Part shown: positions 25,824 through 36,587 of the stretch, one piece after another
How positions within the stretch are numbered: the stretch's first letter is position 1
Layout: each line of letters opens with the position of its first letter
From: Myxococcales bacterium
GTDB lineage: Bacteria; Myxococcota_A; Bradymonadia; Bradymonadales; Bradymonadaceae
Reading direction: 5' to 3'
Assembly (NCBI GenBank): GCA_007135085.1
Contig: SLJM01000334.1
Span: 1 to 42,444 of the forward strand
DNA: 42,444 bases
Notes under the pieces: generated by a model
Seen by the model: only the letters and a program-made list of their open reading frames with translations
Told to the model about the DNA's origin: nothing
Databases searched by the model: none
Position numbers and translations under genes: made by a program

Positions 25824-25916
25824 GGTGGTGGGTAGTGGGTGGTAGGTGGTGGGAACTACGAACTACGAACTACGAACTACGAACTACCAACTACCAACTA
25901 CCAACTACCAACGACG
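25824..25916. repeat. Two-armed heptad repeat, locus 2
   Basis: The left arm, 25824-25853, is G/T-rich in 7-bp steps (GGTGGTG, GGTAGTG, GGTGGTA, GGTGGTG). It is followed immediately by AACTACG x4, AACTACC x4 and one AACGACG (25854-25916). GGTAGT and ACTACC are complementary, so the arms can fold into a long hairpin. The left arm contains the same 13-mer (25831-25843) as locus 1. It fills the gap between the convergent sdhB and phosphomevalonate kinase genes and could serve as their common transcript end. Confidence 0.9.
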
Positions 25917-25933
25917 ACGATAATCACAGTTCG

Positions 25934-26917
25934 TCACGCTACGTTGAGAACGAGGAAATTCTTAGAAATCGAGGGGGGAACCGGGCTGTCTGCTTTACCG
26001 ATGAGGAGGGTGAAGTCGCCGCCGCCGGCGCCGGAGGGTTTGGCGACACGGTTGGTGGTGGTGCCCAGGGCGCGAATGCGTCGATGGGTGTCGGTGATGA
26101 TGGGAAGACCGGTCAGGGAGCCCAGCTGCTCCATGAGCCGATCCCCTTTGCGGATGGCGTCGATAAATCGTGTTGTGTCGCCGTCGCGCAGAGCTTGGAT
26201 GCCGACTCGGGCTCGAGAGGAGATCGACTGGAGGGTCGATTGTGTGGTGCGAGGTTGGCTGCTCAAGGTTCTGGCCAGGCCATCGACGAAGGAGGTCGAT
26301 CGCGCCGGCGATCCGGTCCAGACGGCGTCGATGCGCAGGTCCTGGGGAAACTTGAGGCTCTGGTCGACGATGGCAAGATCAAATTCAATGGCTTCATCGG
26401 TGACGGGAACGCCCGGCAGCTTCAGGTCTTCGAAGGGCGGGGCCGGTGAGGTCAGGTGGTAGGCCAGGGGCCCACCGAAGGTGCTGGCGGCGATGTCGGC
26501 GCCGGAGCCGCGCCCTCCCTGAAGTCGATGGTGGACTTCCCAGGCCAGAGCGAAGCGACGTGGGGCGCTTAATTGTGGCGCCATGGAGGTCACCAGTGCA
26601 ACCGTGGAGGCCGCCGACGAGCCCAGCCCCAGCTTGGCGCCGTCGTGGTAAAATTCACCGACGTCGACGGTCAATTGATTGGGGTCGACTTCCAGGCCCG
26701 CCACCTCGGCCAATACCTGCTTGACCAGGATGGGAAGGCGCAAGGAGTCGCGCATCTCTGCGCCCTCGACGCGATAACCCTGGGCCTCGCCGCGGGGACG
26801 CACATGGATATGGCGGTCTACGTCGGTGACCAGAGCCGCACCGCCCCCAAGGACGGCGTACTCACCGAGCAAAAAAAGCTTACCAGGGACCGACACCGGT
26901 ACGGCACGGACAGCCAT
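25934..26917 (-). CDS. GHMP kinase, probable phosphomevalonate kinase
   Basis: The 327-residue protein has the three GHMP-kinase motifs. Motif 1 is VPGKLFLLGEYAVLGGG, motif 2 the ATP-binding KLGLGSSAASTVAL, and motif 3 VAKPSGAGGGDFTLL. Motif 3 with KPSGAGGGD and the Tyr in GEYAVL favour phosphomevalonate kinase over mevalonate kinase. It would convert 5-phosphomevalonate to the diphosphate in isoprenoid synthesis by the mevalonate route. ATG 26917 is chosen over the adjacent TTG 26920. It lies 18 bp behind clpA on the same strand and is probably co-transcribed with clpSA. No other mevalonate-pathway kinase or decarboxylase is in the window. Confidence 0.72.
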   Translation of the reverse strand: MAVRAVPVSVPGKLFLLGEYAVLGGGAALVTDVDRHIHVRPRGEAQGYRVEGAEMRDSLRLPILVKQVLAEVAGLEVDPNQLTVDVGEFYHDGAKLGLGSSAASTVALVTSMAPQLSAPRRFALAWEVHHRLQGGRGSGADIAASTFGGPLAYHLTSPAPPFEDLKLPGVPVTDEAIEFDLAIVDQSLKFPQDLRIDAVWTGSPARSTSFVDGLARTLSSQPRTTQSTLQSISSRARVGIQALRDGDTTRFIDAIRKGDRLMEQLGSLTGLPIITDTHRRIRALGTTTNRVAKPSGAGGGDFTLLIGKADSPVPPSISKNFLVLNVA

Positions 26918-26935
26918 CAATAAACACCTGACGTC

Positions 26936-29233
<2,298 letters not shown>

Positions 29234-29292
29234 GAGCCTGGCTCCGGCAGGTTGGGACGGCCTTGTTGCATAGGGTCGTCAGGGCTACCGCG

Positions 29293-29601
29293 TTACTCGG
29301 GTTCCATGGTCACCATCAAGGGATGTCCCTCGCGGCGGGCGACAGCGATAGTGGTCTCCACTTTCGTCTCAGCGACCTCTCGGGTATAGACGCCAGCAAC
29401 GCCGGCACCATCATTGTGGACCCGGAGCATGATCTGGGCTGCCTCGGCTGGCGACTTATGAAAAATCGTCTCCAGCACGTGGACCACAAACTCCATGGTC
29501 GTAAAATCGTCATTATGAAAAATCACCTTGAATCGCCGTGGTTTTTTTACCTTCGTCTTCTCTTCAGGAACGACGTCGGTTTCGATCTCGTGTTGGGTCA
29601 C
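29293..29601 (-). CDS. clpS: ClpS N-end-rule adaptor
   Basis: This 102-residue protein contains the ClpS fold: FKVIFHNDDFTTMEFVVHVLETIF carries the NDD element that contacts the substrate N-terminus, followed by A..IML.VH..G.GVAGVYTREVAE, the usual ending that binds ClpA. It delivers proteins with bulky hydrophobic N-termini to ClpAP. The start is GTG 29601, with GGGAG 7 nt before it. The acidic-to-basic N-terminal tail is the part that inserts into ClpA. It is the first gene of the clpS-clpA-kinase cluster. Confidence 0.95.
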   Translation of the reverse strand: MTQHEIETDVVPEEKTKVKKPRRFKVIFHNDDFTTMEFVVHVLETIFHKSPAEAAQIMLRVHNDGAGVAGVYTREVAETKVETTIAVARREGHPLMVTMEPE

Positions 29602-29820
29602 CCTTGGACTCCCATCGTCTCGGATAGCGCTAGTTTATCAGCAACTCCCCCGGCGATGAGATTGAGGACGGACGGCCAGAAGCGAGATTTCGACGCTCGC
29701 TGCTTCGGGCGCCGCCCATGGACGCCCTCAGATATCAACCTAAGCGCCATTTCCGCGATCCCAAGGCCGCCGGGGGGGGCAGGGGCTCCTTTTTTAGAAA
29801 ACCACCGGAGAGGATAGATT

Positions 29821-30417
29821 ATGCCACAACTACCGATGAGCGACCCCCTTGATTGGTTCCGCCACTGGATGGACGAGGCCCTCGCCTCGACGGAGCCCGA
29901 GCCGACGGCGATGAGCCTTGCCACAGTCGACGAAGAGGGTCAGCCGACGGTGCGCATTGTGTTGCTCAAAGACTTCGATCGCAAGGGCTTTGTGTTTTAT
30001 ACCAATCTGGTCAGCGACAAAGGTCAGCATCTGCTGGCCAACGGGCGGGCTGGACTGTGTTTTTTGTGGAAAGCGATGGGCCGCCAGGTGCGCATCGATG
30101 GCCCGGTCGAGCTGGTCTCCGACGAAGAGGCGGATTCCTATTTCGCCTCTCGCCCCCGGGGAAGCCAGATCGGAGCCTGGGCCTCCAAACAGAGCCAGCC
30201 CCTGGACAGCCGCCAGACCCTCATCGATCGGGTGGCCCATTTCGAGGAAAAATTTGCCGACCAAAAGGTGCCTCGCCCCGACTTCTGGTCCGGTTTTCGC
30301 CTGGTGCCAAAACAAGTCGAATTCTGGCAGCTCGGCGAGTTCCGCCTCCACGATCGCTGGCGCCTGGAACGCCAGGGCGAGGATTGGAGTTGGGATTGTC
30401 AGCGACTGTATCCCTGA
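29821..30417 (+). CDS. pdxH: Pyridoxamine 5'-phosphate oxidase
   Basis: The 198-residue FMN enzyme oxidises pyridoxine/pyridoxamine phosphate to PLP. Family motifs are MSLATVDEEGQPTVRIVLLKDFDRKGFVFYTN, GLCFLWKAMGRQVRIDG, YFASRPRGSQIGAWASKQSQPL and the C-terminal substrate site WSGFRLVPKQVEFWQ followed by RLHDRWRL. Length and the ending RLYP are normal for PdxH. GGAGAGG lies 8 nt before the ATG. It is divergent from clpS across 219 bp in which I see no clear promoter. Confidence 0.95.
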   Translation: MPQLPMSDPLDWFRHWMDEALASTEPEPTAMSLATVDEEGQPTVRIVLLKDFDRKGFVFYTNLVSDKGQHLLANGRAGLCFLWKAMGRQVRIDGPVELVSDEEADSYFASRPRGSQIGAWASKQSQPLDSRQTLIDRVAHFEEKFADQKVPRPDFWSGFRLVPKQVEFWQLGEFRLHDRWRLERQGEDWSWDCQRLYP

Positions 30418-30516
30418 GTCGCTGTCGGTTGATTCCCGAGTCCACCTAACTTAGTCTGCCCCCTCTGAGCGGTAGTATCCCGTGGGCCTTTGACCAATCA
30501 CTGCAAGAGGTGAGCG

Positions 30517-31569
30517 ATGGCACAGCAAAAACAGAGCTATATGAAAGAGGCGGCGTCACTATTGGGCAAGACCATGCCCATTATGGGGCTCAACGCCCTG
30601 GTCTATTTTGCGTTCTTCGCCGTATCCGTATTGTGGTTCGTCTTCTGGACAGTCCTGGCCGTGGTGGCGGGAAATTTCATCCACCCCTTCGTGGGATTTT
30701 TCTTCTTCATCATCGCCCTCGGCGCCGGGGGCTGGGCCTGGCGGCTGGCCCGACGGTATATCCTCTATCTGGTCAAGGGGGCCCATATTGCGGCGATGAC
30801 CGAGATTATGTGCGGCCGTGACGTGCCCGGCGGGGTGGAGCAGATCAAATACGGTCAGAAGATCGTCAAAAAATATTTTCGTGACGTGTCGATCCTGTTC
30901 ATGCTGGACATGATCATCAAAGCCGCCGTACGCGCCCTGACGGGCACGGTGGTGCGGATCATGAACTTCATCCCCTTGCCGGGATCGGCGAAACAACTGG
31001 TCGGTATTATTCGCCAGATCATCAACCGCTCCGCCTCCTATATGGACGCCGCCATCTTGTCTTATGCCATCCAGCAGCGGCAGGAAAACGTCTGGGGAAG
31101 CGCTCGCCACGGAATTTTGCTCTACGCCCAGAGCTATAAGCAGATCCTGATGAGCTCCGCCAAATTGTGGGTGGTGGGAAAGGTCTTCGACCTGTTGATC
31201 TTCGGTATGTTGCTCGTGCCCTTTATCGGCCTCTCCGCCCTGTTGAGCGACACCGCCGGGGGGATCGTCTTCATCACGGGACTCATTTTGGCGGCCATCG
31301 GCTCACGGCTTATCGAATTGGCGCTCTATGAGCCCTTCGCCCTGGCCTACGTGATGGTCACCTATCACCGTGAGACCGAGGGTGTGGAGCCCAACAAAGA
31401 ATGGGACCAGAAGCTGCAAGGAGTGAGCAAGAAATTTCGCGAATTGGTCCAAAAAGACGAAGAATTCGTCCCGAGTGGCGAGTTTGACGGTGACGCCGCC
31501 CAGGGCCTGCCCCCGGGACAAGCGGGCGGCACAATTCCCCAGCCACAGTCCAGTGAAACCGTTCAATAG
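30517..31569 (+). CDS. Multi-pass membrane protein of unknown function
   Basis: The 350-residue protein has about five to six hydrophobic segments. There are two close pairs near the N-terminus (ALVYFAFFAVSVLWFVFWTVLAVVAG; PFVGFFFFIIALGAGGWAW) and a pair at about 220-270 (VFDLLIFGMLLVPFIGLSALL; IVFITGLILAAIGSRLI). Between them is a long amphipathic part with several Lys-rich stretches (QIKYGQKIVKKYF). The C-terminal 70 residues are soluble, acidic and Pro/Gln-rich. No family is recognised. GAGGTG precedes the ATG. It sits alone between pdxH and the thiolase gene, with a hairpin behind it. Confidence 0.6.
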   Translation: MAQQKQSYMKEAASLLGKTMPIMGLNALVYFAFFAVSVLWFVFWTVLAVVAGNFIHPFVGFFFFIIALGAGGWAWRLARRYILYLVKGAHIAAMTEIMCGRDVPGGVEQIKYGQKIVKKYFRDVSILFMLDMIIKAAVRALTGTVVRIMNFIPLPGSAKQLVGIIRQIINRSASYMDAAILSYAIQQRQENVWGSARHGILLYAQSYKQILMSSAKLWVVGKVFDLLIFGMLLVPFIGLSALLSDTAGGIVFITGLILAAIGSRLIELALYEPFALAYVMVTYHRETEGVEPNKEWDQKLQGVSKKFRELVQKDEEFVPSGEFDGDAAQGLPPGQAGGTIPQPQSSETVQ

Positions 31570-31599
31570 CAGCAATGACCGATTGACCCCGGAAGTTGA

Positions 31600-31653
31600 C
31601 TCTTCGGCCGCCGTGCCTATTGGTTCGGCGGCCCGAGAGACAGGCCTTTTTTT
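31600..31653 (+). terminator. Probable intrinsic terminator before the thiolase gene
   Basis: GGCCGCCG (31606-31613) pairs with CGGCGGCC (31626-31633), and beyond one C-C mismatch CTCTT pairs with GAGAG via one wobble. A run of seven T begins only at 31647, eight bases after the outer stem, so efficiency is uncertain. Confidence 0.45.
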
Positions 31654-31675
31654 CATCATCGAAAGGAGCATTTAG

Positions 31676-32938
31676 ATGAAACCTCAAAAGCGTATTTTTG
31701 TCGTCGGCGGACACCTGACCCCGTTTATCGGGAAGATGCACCCCGACTTTATCTGGAAGAAACATCCCGACTTCGGCAAAAAAGAAAACCCGGGCCTGGA
31801 AGAATATATCACCACCGCCATCAAGGGAGCGCTGGAGGCCACCGGGGTGGACGCCGCCGATATCGATCGAGGATTTATCGGCAACTTCGCCGGCCAGCTG
31901 TTCAATAATCAGGGGCACCTGGGAGCGATGGCGGTGCGAGCCGACGAAAAACTGGCGGGCAAGCCCTTTACCAGGTTGGAAGGGGCCTGCGCCTCCGGTG
32001 GATTGGCGATCATCGCCGGGGTAGATGCCCTCCACGCCGGAAGCGACGTGGTCCTGGCCGCCGGCGCCGAGGTCCAGACCACGGTCAGCGCCCGCGAGGG
32101 AGCGGGGTATCTGGCCCGCGCCGCCCACTGGGAAGAAGAGCGCGACATCGACGAATTTACCTTCCCGGCCATGTTCGCCCGGCGGGCCAAGATCTACAAA
32201 GAGACCTTCGAGGCCACCGACGAGGATATCGCCCATGTGACGGTCAAGGCCTATGAAAACGCCAATAAAAACCCCAACGCCCATATGCGCGAGGTCTCCT
32301 GGGATCTGGAGAGCGCCTCGAAGCCGGGCAAGCGAAACCCCGCCTTTTTGGGCAATGAAGAGCTCAAGCCCCACCTGAAGGTCAGCGATTGCTCTCAGGT
32401 CAGCGACGGCGGCGCCGCTGTGATTTTGGCCACCGAAGAGGGATTGAAGAAGCTGGGCATCGCCGAGGAGGATTGCATCGAATTGCTCTCCTACGCCCAG
32501 GCCACGGGACCACTGGGCAAGGTCGATGACTATACCGAGCTGGGGACCACCAAAAAGGCGGCCCAGCAGATCTACGAGGAGAGCGGTCTGAGCCCGCAGG
32601 ACGTGGACGTGGCCGAAGTCCACGATTGCTTCGCCGTGACCGAGTTGCTCATGTACGAAGCCCTCGGTTTTGCCGAGCGCGGCAAAGGGGCCGAGCTGGC
32701 CCGCAAGGGAGAGACCAGCCTCGACGGATCGATTCCGGTCAATACCGGTGGCGGACTCATCGCCTTTGGCCACCCCGTGGGAGCCACGGGCATCAAGCAG
32801 GTCCTGGAGATCTATCGTCAGATGAAGGGCCAGTGCGGCGATTACCAGCTGGCTGAGATCCCCAAAGTGGGTGTCACCGCCAATATGGGCGGCGACGATC
32901 GCACCTCGGTATGCATGGCCTTTAAGAATCTGGGTTGA
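31676..32938 (+). CDS. Thiolase-family acetyl-CoA acyltransferase (SCP-x-like)
   Basis: The 420-residue enzyme has the thiolase nucleophile in RLEGACASGGLAI (Cys near residue 104), the SCP-x-type VAEVHDCFAVTELLMYEALG, and the base/oxyanion motif GGLIAFGHPVGATG. The terminal CxG of classical thiolases is replaced by VCMAF. This pattern fits the SCP-x/nonspecific-lipid-transfer type that cleaves or forms 3-oxoacyl-CoA. An N-terminal segment (IGKMHPDFIWKKHPDFGKK) is longer than usual. GGAG precedes ATG 31676. Exact substrate is unknown; no other beta-oxidation gene is adjacent. It converges with the nucleotidyltransferase gene 9 bp away. Confidence 0.88.
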   Translation: MKPQKRIFVVGGHLTPFIGKMHPDFIWKKHPDFGKKENPGLEEYITTAIKGALEATGVDAADIDRGFIGNFAGQLFNNQGHLGAMAVRADEKLAGKPFTRLEGACASGGLAIIAGVDALHAGSDVVLAAGAEVQTTVSAREGAGYLARAAHWEEERDIDEFTFPAMFARRAKIYKETFEATDEDIAHVTVKAYENANKNPNAHMREVSWDLESASKPGKRNPAFLGNEELKPHLKVSDCSQVSDGGAAVILATEEGLKKLGIAEEDCIELLSYAQATGPLGKVDDYTELGTTKKAAQQIYEESGLSPQDVDVAEVHDCFAVTELLMYEALGFAERGKGAELARKGETSLDGSIPVNTGGGLIAFGHPVGATGIKQVLEIYRQMKGQCGDYQLAEIPKVGVTANMGGDDRTSVCMAFKNLG

Positions 32939-32947
32939 GCGAGCGCT

Positions 32948-33697
32948 TCAATCCGTTGAATCCCACCGTTGAATCAAGCCCTCGGCGTGAGTCCTCGCGC
33001 CGGGGGTGTCGACGTCCTGCCACAGGGCGGGGCCGATATCCCAGAATCCAAAGGCATCTCGCTCATAGAGGCGGCGCACCGCATCGGAGGTGGAGCAGCC
33101 CCCGCGGGCGTCTAGCTCGAGCTGCAGGGCGTCGACGAAACCCGCAGCACACCAGAAAAGCCCGGCGTCGACCACGTCGAAGGGGGCGATCTCTTTGCCG
33201 ATGGCAAATTCATCGCCGTCGAGGCGAAGTTTGGTGGCGTCGGGCATATCAAAGATGGTGTCCAATTTGCGGTCGATGCACAGCACGCCTTCCCAGCGAG
33301 GATCGCGCCAGCTGTCGAAGCGACGGCCTAGGTCGTCGAAGAGGGCCGGTTCAAAGAGATGATCGCTCATGGTGAGCCAGAAGGGCTCGTCACCTTCAAG
33401 AGCCCGGGCGCCGGCGAGTACGGACAAACCGTTGGGGCCGTCGTAGTCGGGGTTGTGGACGCATCGAATCGTCATCCCTTCCGGAGTCTCAACCCCGGCC
33501 ACGGCCGCCTCCAGGGCGTCGGCGCGAAATCCGGTGACCACCAGGATCTCATCGACGCCGAGGGCCAAAAAATTGGCCACGTGGTGTTCCAAAAGGGGCC
33601 GATCCCCGAGGGGGACCAATAATTTGTGGCCCTCGTCGGCGTCGAGACGGCTGCCGAAGCCGGCGGCCAGGATCACTGCTTTTTTCGTGCTGCCCAT
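32948..33697 (-). CDS. NTP transferase resembling inositol-1-phosphate cytidylyltransferase
   Basis: The N-terminus VILAAGFGSRLDADEGHKLLVPLGDRPLLEH is the nucleotide-binding signature of sugar-phosphate nucleotidyltransferases. Further on, TMSDHLFEP, a DATK motif (MPDATKLRLDGD), IGKEI and VVDAGLFWCAAGF match what I remember of CTP:inositol-1-phosphate cytidylyltransferases, which make CDP-inositol for di-myo-inositol-phosphate or related lipids. This finer assignment is from memory and tentative; MobA-like or other NTP transferases remain possible. GGGAG lies 6 nt before ATG 33697. It has no same-strand partner, and its partner phosphotransferase domain, often fused in thermophiles, is absent. 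Confidence 0.7.
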   Translation of the reverse strand: MGSTKKAVILAAGFGSRLDADEGHKLLVPLGDRPLLEHHVANFLALGVDEILVVTGFRADALEAAVAGVETPEGMTIRCVHNPDYDGPNGLSVLAGARALEGDEPFWLTMSDHLFEPALFDDLGRRFDSWRDPRWEGVLCIDRKLDTIFDMPDATKLRLDGDEFAIGKEIAPFDVVDAGLFWCAAGFVDALQLELDARGGCSTSDAVRRLYERDAFGFWDIGPALWQDVDTPGARTHAEGLIQRWDSTD

Positions 33698-33823
33698 GGT
33701 TATCTCCCAACAAGGGGGGGAATGGTCTGAGGGCCATTCTTTGTTTTCACGAAAGGAAGCGTTACTATGTTAGGTGTAGGATGATCAACTTCCATAGCCC
33801 GCACCCATCTGGTGGAGGCCGCG

Positions 33824-34489
33824 ATGTCTGGAAAACTCATGAAAAAACCATCAGCCATCAAAGAACTCGCCCTGTGGGTATTGATCGGACTCTTTTTGAG
33901 CGCCATGGCATTGAGCGCCGTGGGAGCAGCCAAATACGTCTTTGGCTGGAGCGAGAGCCAGTGGGTGGCCGGGTCGGTGACGCTGACCTTATTCAGTATC
34001 ACCTGGGGAAGCTGGGCGGCCCTGCTGTGGACCCACAGTCGGGTACTCAAATCACTGATGGTTGTGGTCACCGCCCTTCCGGGAGCGCTGATGGCGATCT
34101 TTGGCGTGTGGGCCTTTTTCAATATGCCGGAAAACCCCTGGGTGTGGCGTGCGGGCTGGCTGGTGGTAGCCGGCCACGGCGTGGGCGCCCTGGCGGTGGT
34201 GGTACTGATGGCCGGCCGGCGTATGGTGGCCCGGACCCAGATTCAGACCCGACCGCGACGGTTGGCCATTGGCTGGACCCTCTATCCGCTGCTGGTGGTC
34301 GTGGGCGGGGTCACCGTTTTAGCGGTGAGCTTTGCTCTTCTTCCCGATCTTTTCTGTGGTGAGGCCACGACCATGGCCTCCGTTGCCAGGTGGGTCGTTC
34401 CCTCTCAGGCCATCGTCCTGGGGACCACCGTCATGCCCGCAGCGGCGGTGCAGATCTGCCATTTCCTAACCCGGCAGCGTGACGCATAG
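33824..34489 (+). CDS. Membrane protein of unknown function
   Basis: The 221-residue protein has six hydrophobic segments, starting with LALWVLIGLFLSAMALSAVGAA, and short loops, the longest being basic (RRMVARTQIQTRPRRL). No family is recognised. ATG 33824 is chosen because GGAGG ends 5 nt before it; an upstream in-frame GTG (33812) overlaps that site. The stretch TGGAGGCCGCGATG is identical to the one that starts the diguanylate cyclase gene. It is divergent from the nucleotidyltransferase gene over 126 bp; a weak promoter-like TATGTT lies at 33766-33771. Confidence 0.6.
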   Translation: MSGKLMKKPSAIKELALWVLIGLFLSAMALSAVGAAKYVFGWSESQWVAGSVTLTLFSITWGSWAALLWTHSRVLKSLMVVVTALPGALMAIFGVWAFFNMPENPWVWRAGWLVVAGHGVGALAVVVLMAGRRMVARTQIQTRPRRLAIGWTLYPLLVVVGGVTVLAVSFALLPDLFCGEATTMASVARWVVPSQAIVLGTTVMPAAAVQICHFLTRQRDA

Positions 34490-34584
34490 GACCCTGAGAA
34501 CGATCATAAGTGGCCTTTTCCCGTGTCCGATAAATTGTTATCTCCTTCGACGCATTGGAACAGCGTCGACGAGCCGAGATAATA

Positions 34585-36081
34585 ATGGACGATTTCGAAG
34601 CGACAGAAGAGGTGGGGGGACCTGGTGAATTCGAAGGGGGCGCCGCGGGCGGTACCATCGAAGCCGGGGTAGACTTCGATCTCGATTTCGATACGGATGA
34701 AGATTTTGAACTCTCGCCCAGGCTCAGCGAGGGCAAGTCCCGTCGGGTGCTCGTCGTCGACGACGAGGTTCATATCCTCAAGGCGGTTCAACGCCTGTTC
34801 ATTGGCCATCAATTCGAGGTGATGACCGCCGAGGACGGACAGCAGGCGCTGGAGGTCATGGAACAGGAATCGGTGGCGGTTATCGTCTCCGACCAGCGAA
34901 TGCCCGGGATCTCGGGGACCGAATTATTGCGCCAGGTGCGCCTGAAATATCCGAAGACGGTGCGCATCATGCTCACCGGAAATAACGACGTATCTACCGC
35001 GATCGATGCCATCAACGATGGAGCGGTCTTTCGCTTCGTTACCAAGCCCTGGGATCACGATAATTTCCTGCGGATCATCGAATTGGCTATGGAGCACTAT
35101 GATCTGCTCCACTCCAAAGAGCGCTACGAGGGCCATATCGAGGCCCAGAACGAAAAATTGCGCAAACTCAATCTGGAGCTGCGCAACTTCAATGAAAGGC
35201 TCGAAGGGCGCGTCGCAGAACGCACCGAAGAAGTAGAGACTCAGAAACAGGAAATCAGTAGACTCTACGGGGAACTCCAGGACAGCTTCGACGGGATGAT
35301 CAAGGCCCTGCTGTGTATTATGGAGCTTGGGGAGATCCATGTGGCCGAACATTGTCAGCGCACGGCGGAGCGGGCGCGTAGATTTGGGGAGAGGCTAGAC
35401 CTCGGGGCGGAAGATATCCGCGAGCTGGAAAGGGCGGCCATGTTGCATTGGATTGGGCTTATCAACGCGTCGGCCTCCTTTTTTCGCAAGCCCGTCGATG
35501 AATTCGACGCCGTCGACGAGGCCACCTGGGAATTCCATCCCCTGCTGAGCCAACAGGCTATCCGCCACGTGCCGGCCCTCTACAAGCCGGGACGGATTAT
35601 CCTCCATTATCTAAGACGCTATGACGATCCCAGCTTCTCGCCGGGCCGGCCTTCGGCCGACGAGGGGGACACGCCGCTGAGCGAGTCGTTTATCCAAAAA
35701 TGTCAGATCCTGGCCATTTGCAGCGCCTTCGAACAGGCCCGCACCGCCAATGCCGGGGCTTTCGGGGGGCGAAAGGACTGGTCGAAGATCTCTCAGGCGG
35801 GCCTGGAGGTAGTGCGCGGCCGTAGCGGTGGGGCCTTCGATCCCAGATTGGTCGAGCATTTTGAAGAGATGATGGGCAACGAGTTGTCTTCGAGTCGCAC
35901 GAAGGAGATGGTCGTCACCTTTGAAGAGCTGGAGCCGGGCATGGTGCTGTCCCGCCCCCTGGAGACGGCGCAGGGCACCCCTGTGGCCCCTCGGGATATG
36001 ACCATCACTGAGGAACTCCTCGATCGACTGCGCCGCTTTCGCGACTCCAAGGGCCTCAACGAGATTCATATCTGGGGCTGA
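34585..36081 (+). CDS. Response regulator with degenerate HD output domain
   Basis: The 498-residue protein has a disordered acidic head (1-50) and a receiver domain (about 52-170). The acidic pocket is VLVVDDE, the phospho-acceptor is in VIVSDQRMPG, and Thr/Lys sit in MLTGNND and FVTKPWD. A coiled coil (180-235) leads to an RpfG-like HD region (about 240-400). There the HD pair is lost: the helix reads AAMLHWIGLINA where active HD-GYP proteins have HDIGK, and no GYP motif is present. The last 80 residues (MVVTFEELEPGMVLSRPL) resemble the tail common to HD-GYP regulators. A c-di-GMP hydrolase is therefore unlikely; signal-dependent binding is inferred. ATG 34585 is used instead of an upstream TTG. 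Confidence 0.82.
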   Translation: MDDFEATEEVGGPGEFEGGAAGGTIEAGVDFDLDFDTDEDFELSPRLSEGKSRRVLVVDDEVHILKAVQRLFIGHQFEVMTAEDGQQALEVMEQESVAVIVSDQRMPGISGTELLRQVRLKYPKTVRIMLTGNNDVSTAIDAINDGAVFRFVTKPWDHDNFLRIIELAMEHYDLLHSKERYEGHIEAQNEKLRKLNLELRNFNERLEGRVAERTEEVETQKQEISRLYGELQDSFDGMIKALLCIMELGEIHVAEHCQRTAERARRFGERLDLGAEDIRELERAAMLHWIGLINASASFFRKPVDEFDAVDEATWEFHPLLSQQAIRHVPALYKPGRIILHYLRRYDDPSFSPGRPSADEGDTPLSESFIQKCQILAICSAFEQARTANAGAFGGRKDWSKISQAGLEVVRGRSGGAFDPRLVEHFEEMMGNELSSSRTKEMVVTFEELEPGMVLSRPLETAQGTPVAPRDMTITEELLDRLRRFRDSKGLNEIHIWG

Positions 36082-36195
36082 GGTGGCGAGTCGTTGCGAA
36101 AGATATTGCCGGGAATGGTGGAAACGGAGCGCTTCGTTATATGATTGAAGTGTCCTGGCTCTCACTATCCCCTTCACCGGTCATACCTGCCCCCC

Positions 36196-36576
36196 ATGGA
36201 TCTCACCTACCGCATCGTGCGAAGGCTATTGCGCGACGATGACGTGCAATTTAGCCGCAACCGCAACTTCGAGGCCTACGAGGACCCGAAGGTCCAGCGT
36301 GCAATGCGCCTCTATCGTCTGTTGCGCAGTCTGGAAGAAGATCTGCTGGCCCTCCAGGATCGGCGGGCCGTGCAGTTGGAGGCGGTGGAGCGCGACGAGT
36401 CTCAGGTGACCGTCAAGTTGACCTTTGGCGAGGGCAACGGGCGGCGTGTGACCTACCTGGAGCCTCAGGAGTGGGAGTTGTTGCTGGAAAACGAGCGGGT
36501 TTCCGATATCCTGCGGGGGTCGATGGATCGCGCCGACGCTGAGACCCGGCGTCGGCTCACTGAAGACTTGAACTGA
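36196..36576 (+). CDS. Small soluble protein of unknown function
   Basis: The 126-residue product from ATG 36196 (MDLTYRIVRRLLRDDDVQF) is highly charged and mostly helical, with a central beta-like segment (SQVTVKLTFGEGNGRRVTYL). No family is recognised and there is no signal peptide or membrane helix. The start has no clear ribosome-binding site. The frame continues 17 codons upstream, but those residues look non-coding. It lies 11 bp before the lipoprotein gene and probably belongs to the same transcript. Confidence 0.55.
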   Translation: MDLTYRIVRRLLRDDDVQFSRNRNFEAYEDPKVQRAMRLYRLLRSLEEDLLALQDRRAVQLEAVERDESQVTVKLTFGEGNGRRVTYLEPQEWELLLENERVSDILRGSMDRADAETRRRLTEDLN

Positions 36577-36587
36577 CGAGGTAGGCT

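Noticed and set aside
25814-26462. Two rightward open frames starting in the second heptad repeat
   Set aside because: They run antisense to the GHMP kinase gene, and their first residues are translated repeat DNA.
31358-32773. 471-codon leftward open frame opposite the thiolase gene
   Set aside because: The plus-strand thiolase motifs are clear, and the shadow spans the thiolase ribosome-binding site and the end of the preceding gene.
33720-33746. GAATGG...CCATTC hairpin followed by TTTGTTTT upstream of the membrane-protein gene
   Set aside because: The 6-bp stem is weak and there is no rightward transcript for it to end; attenuation could not be argued from sequence.
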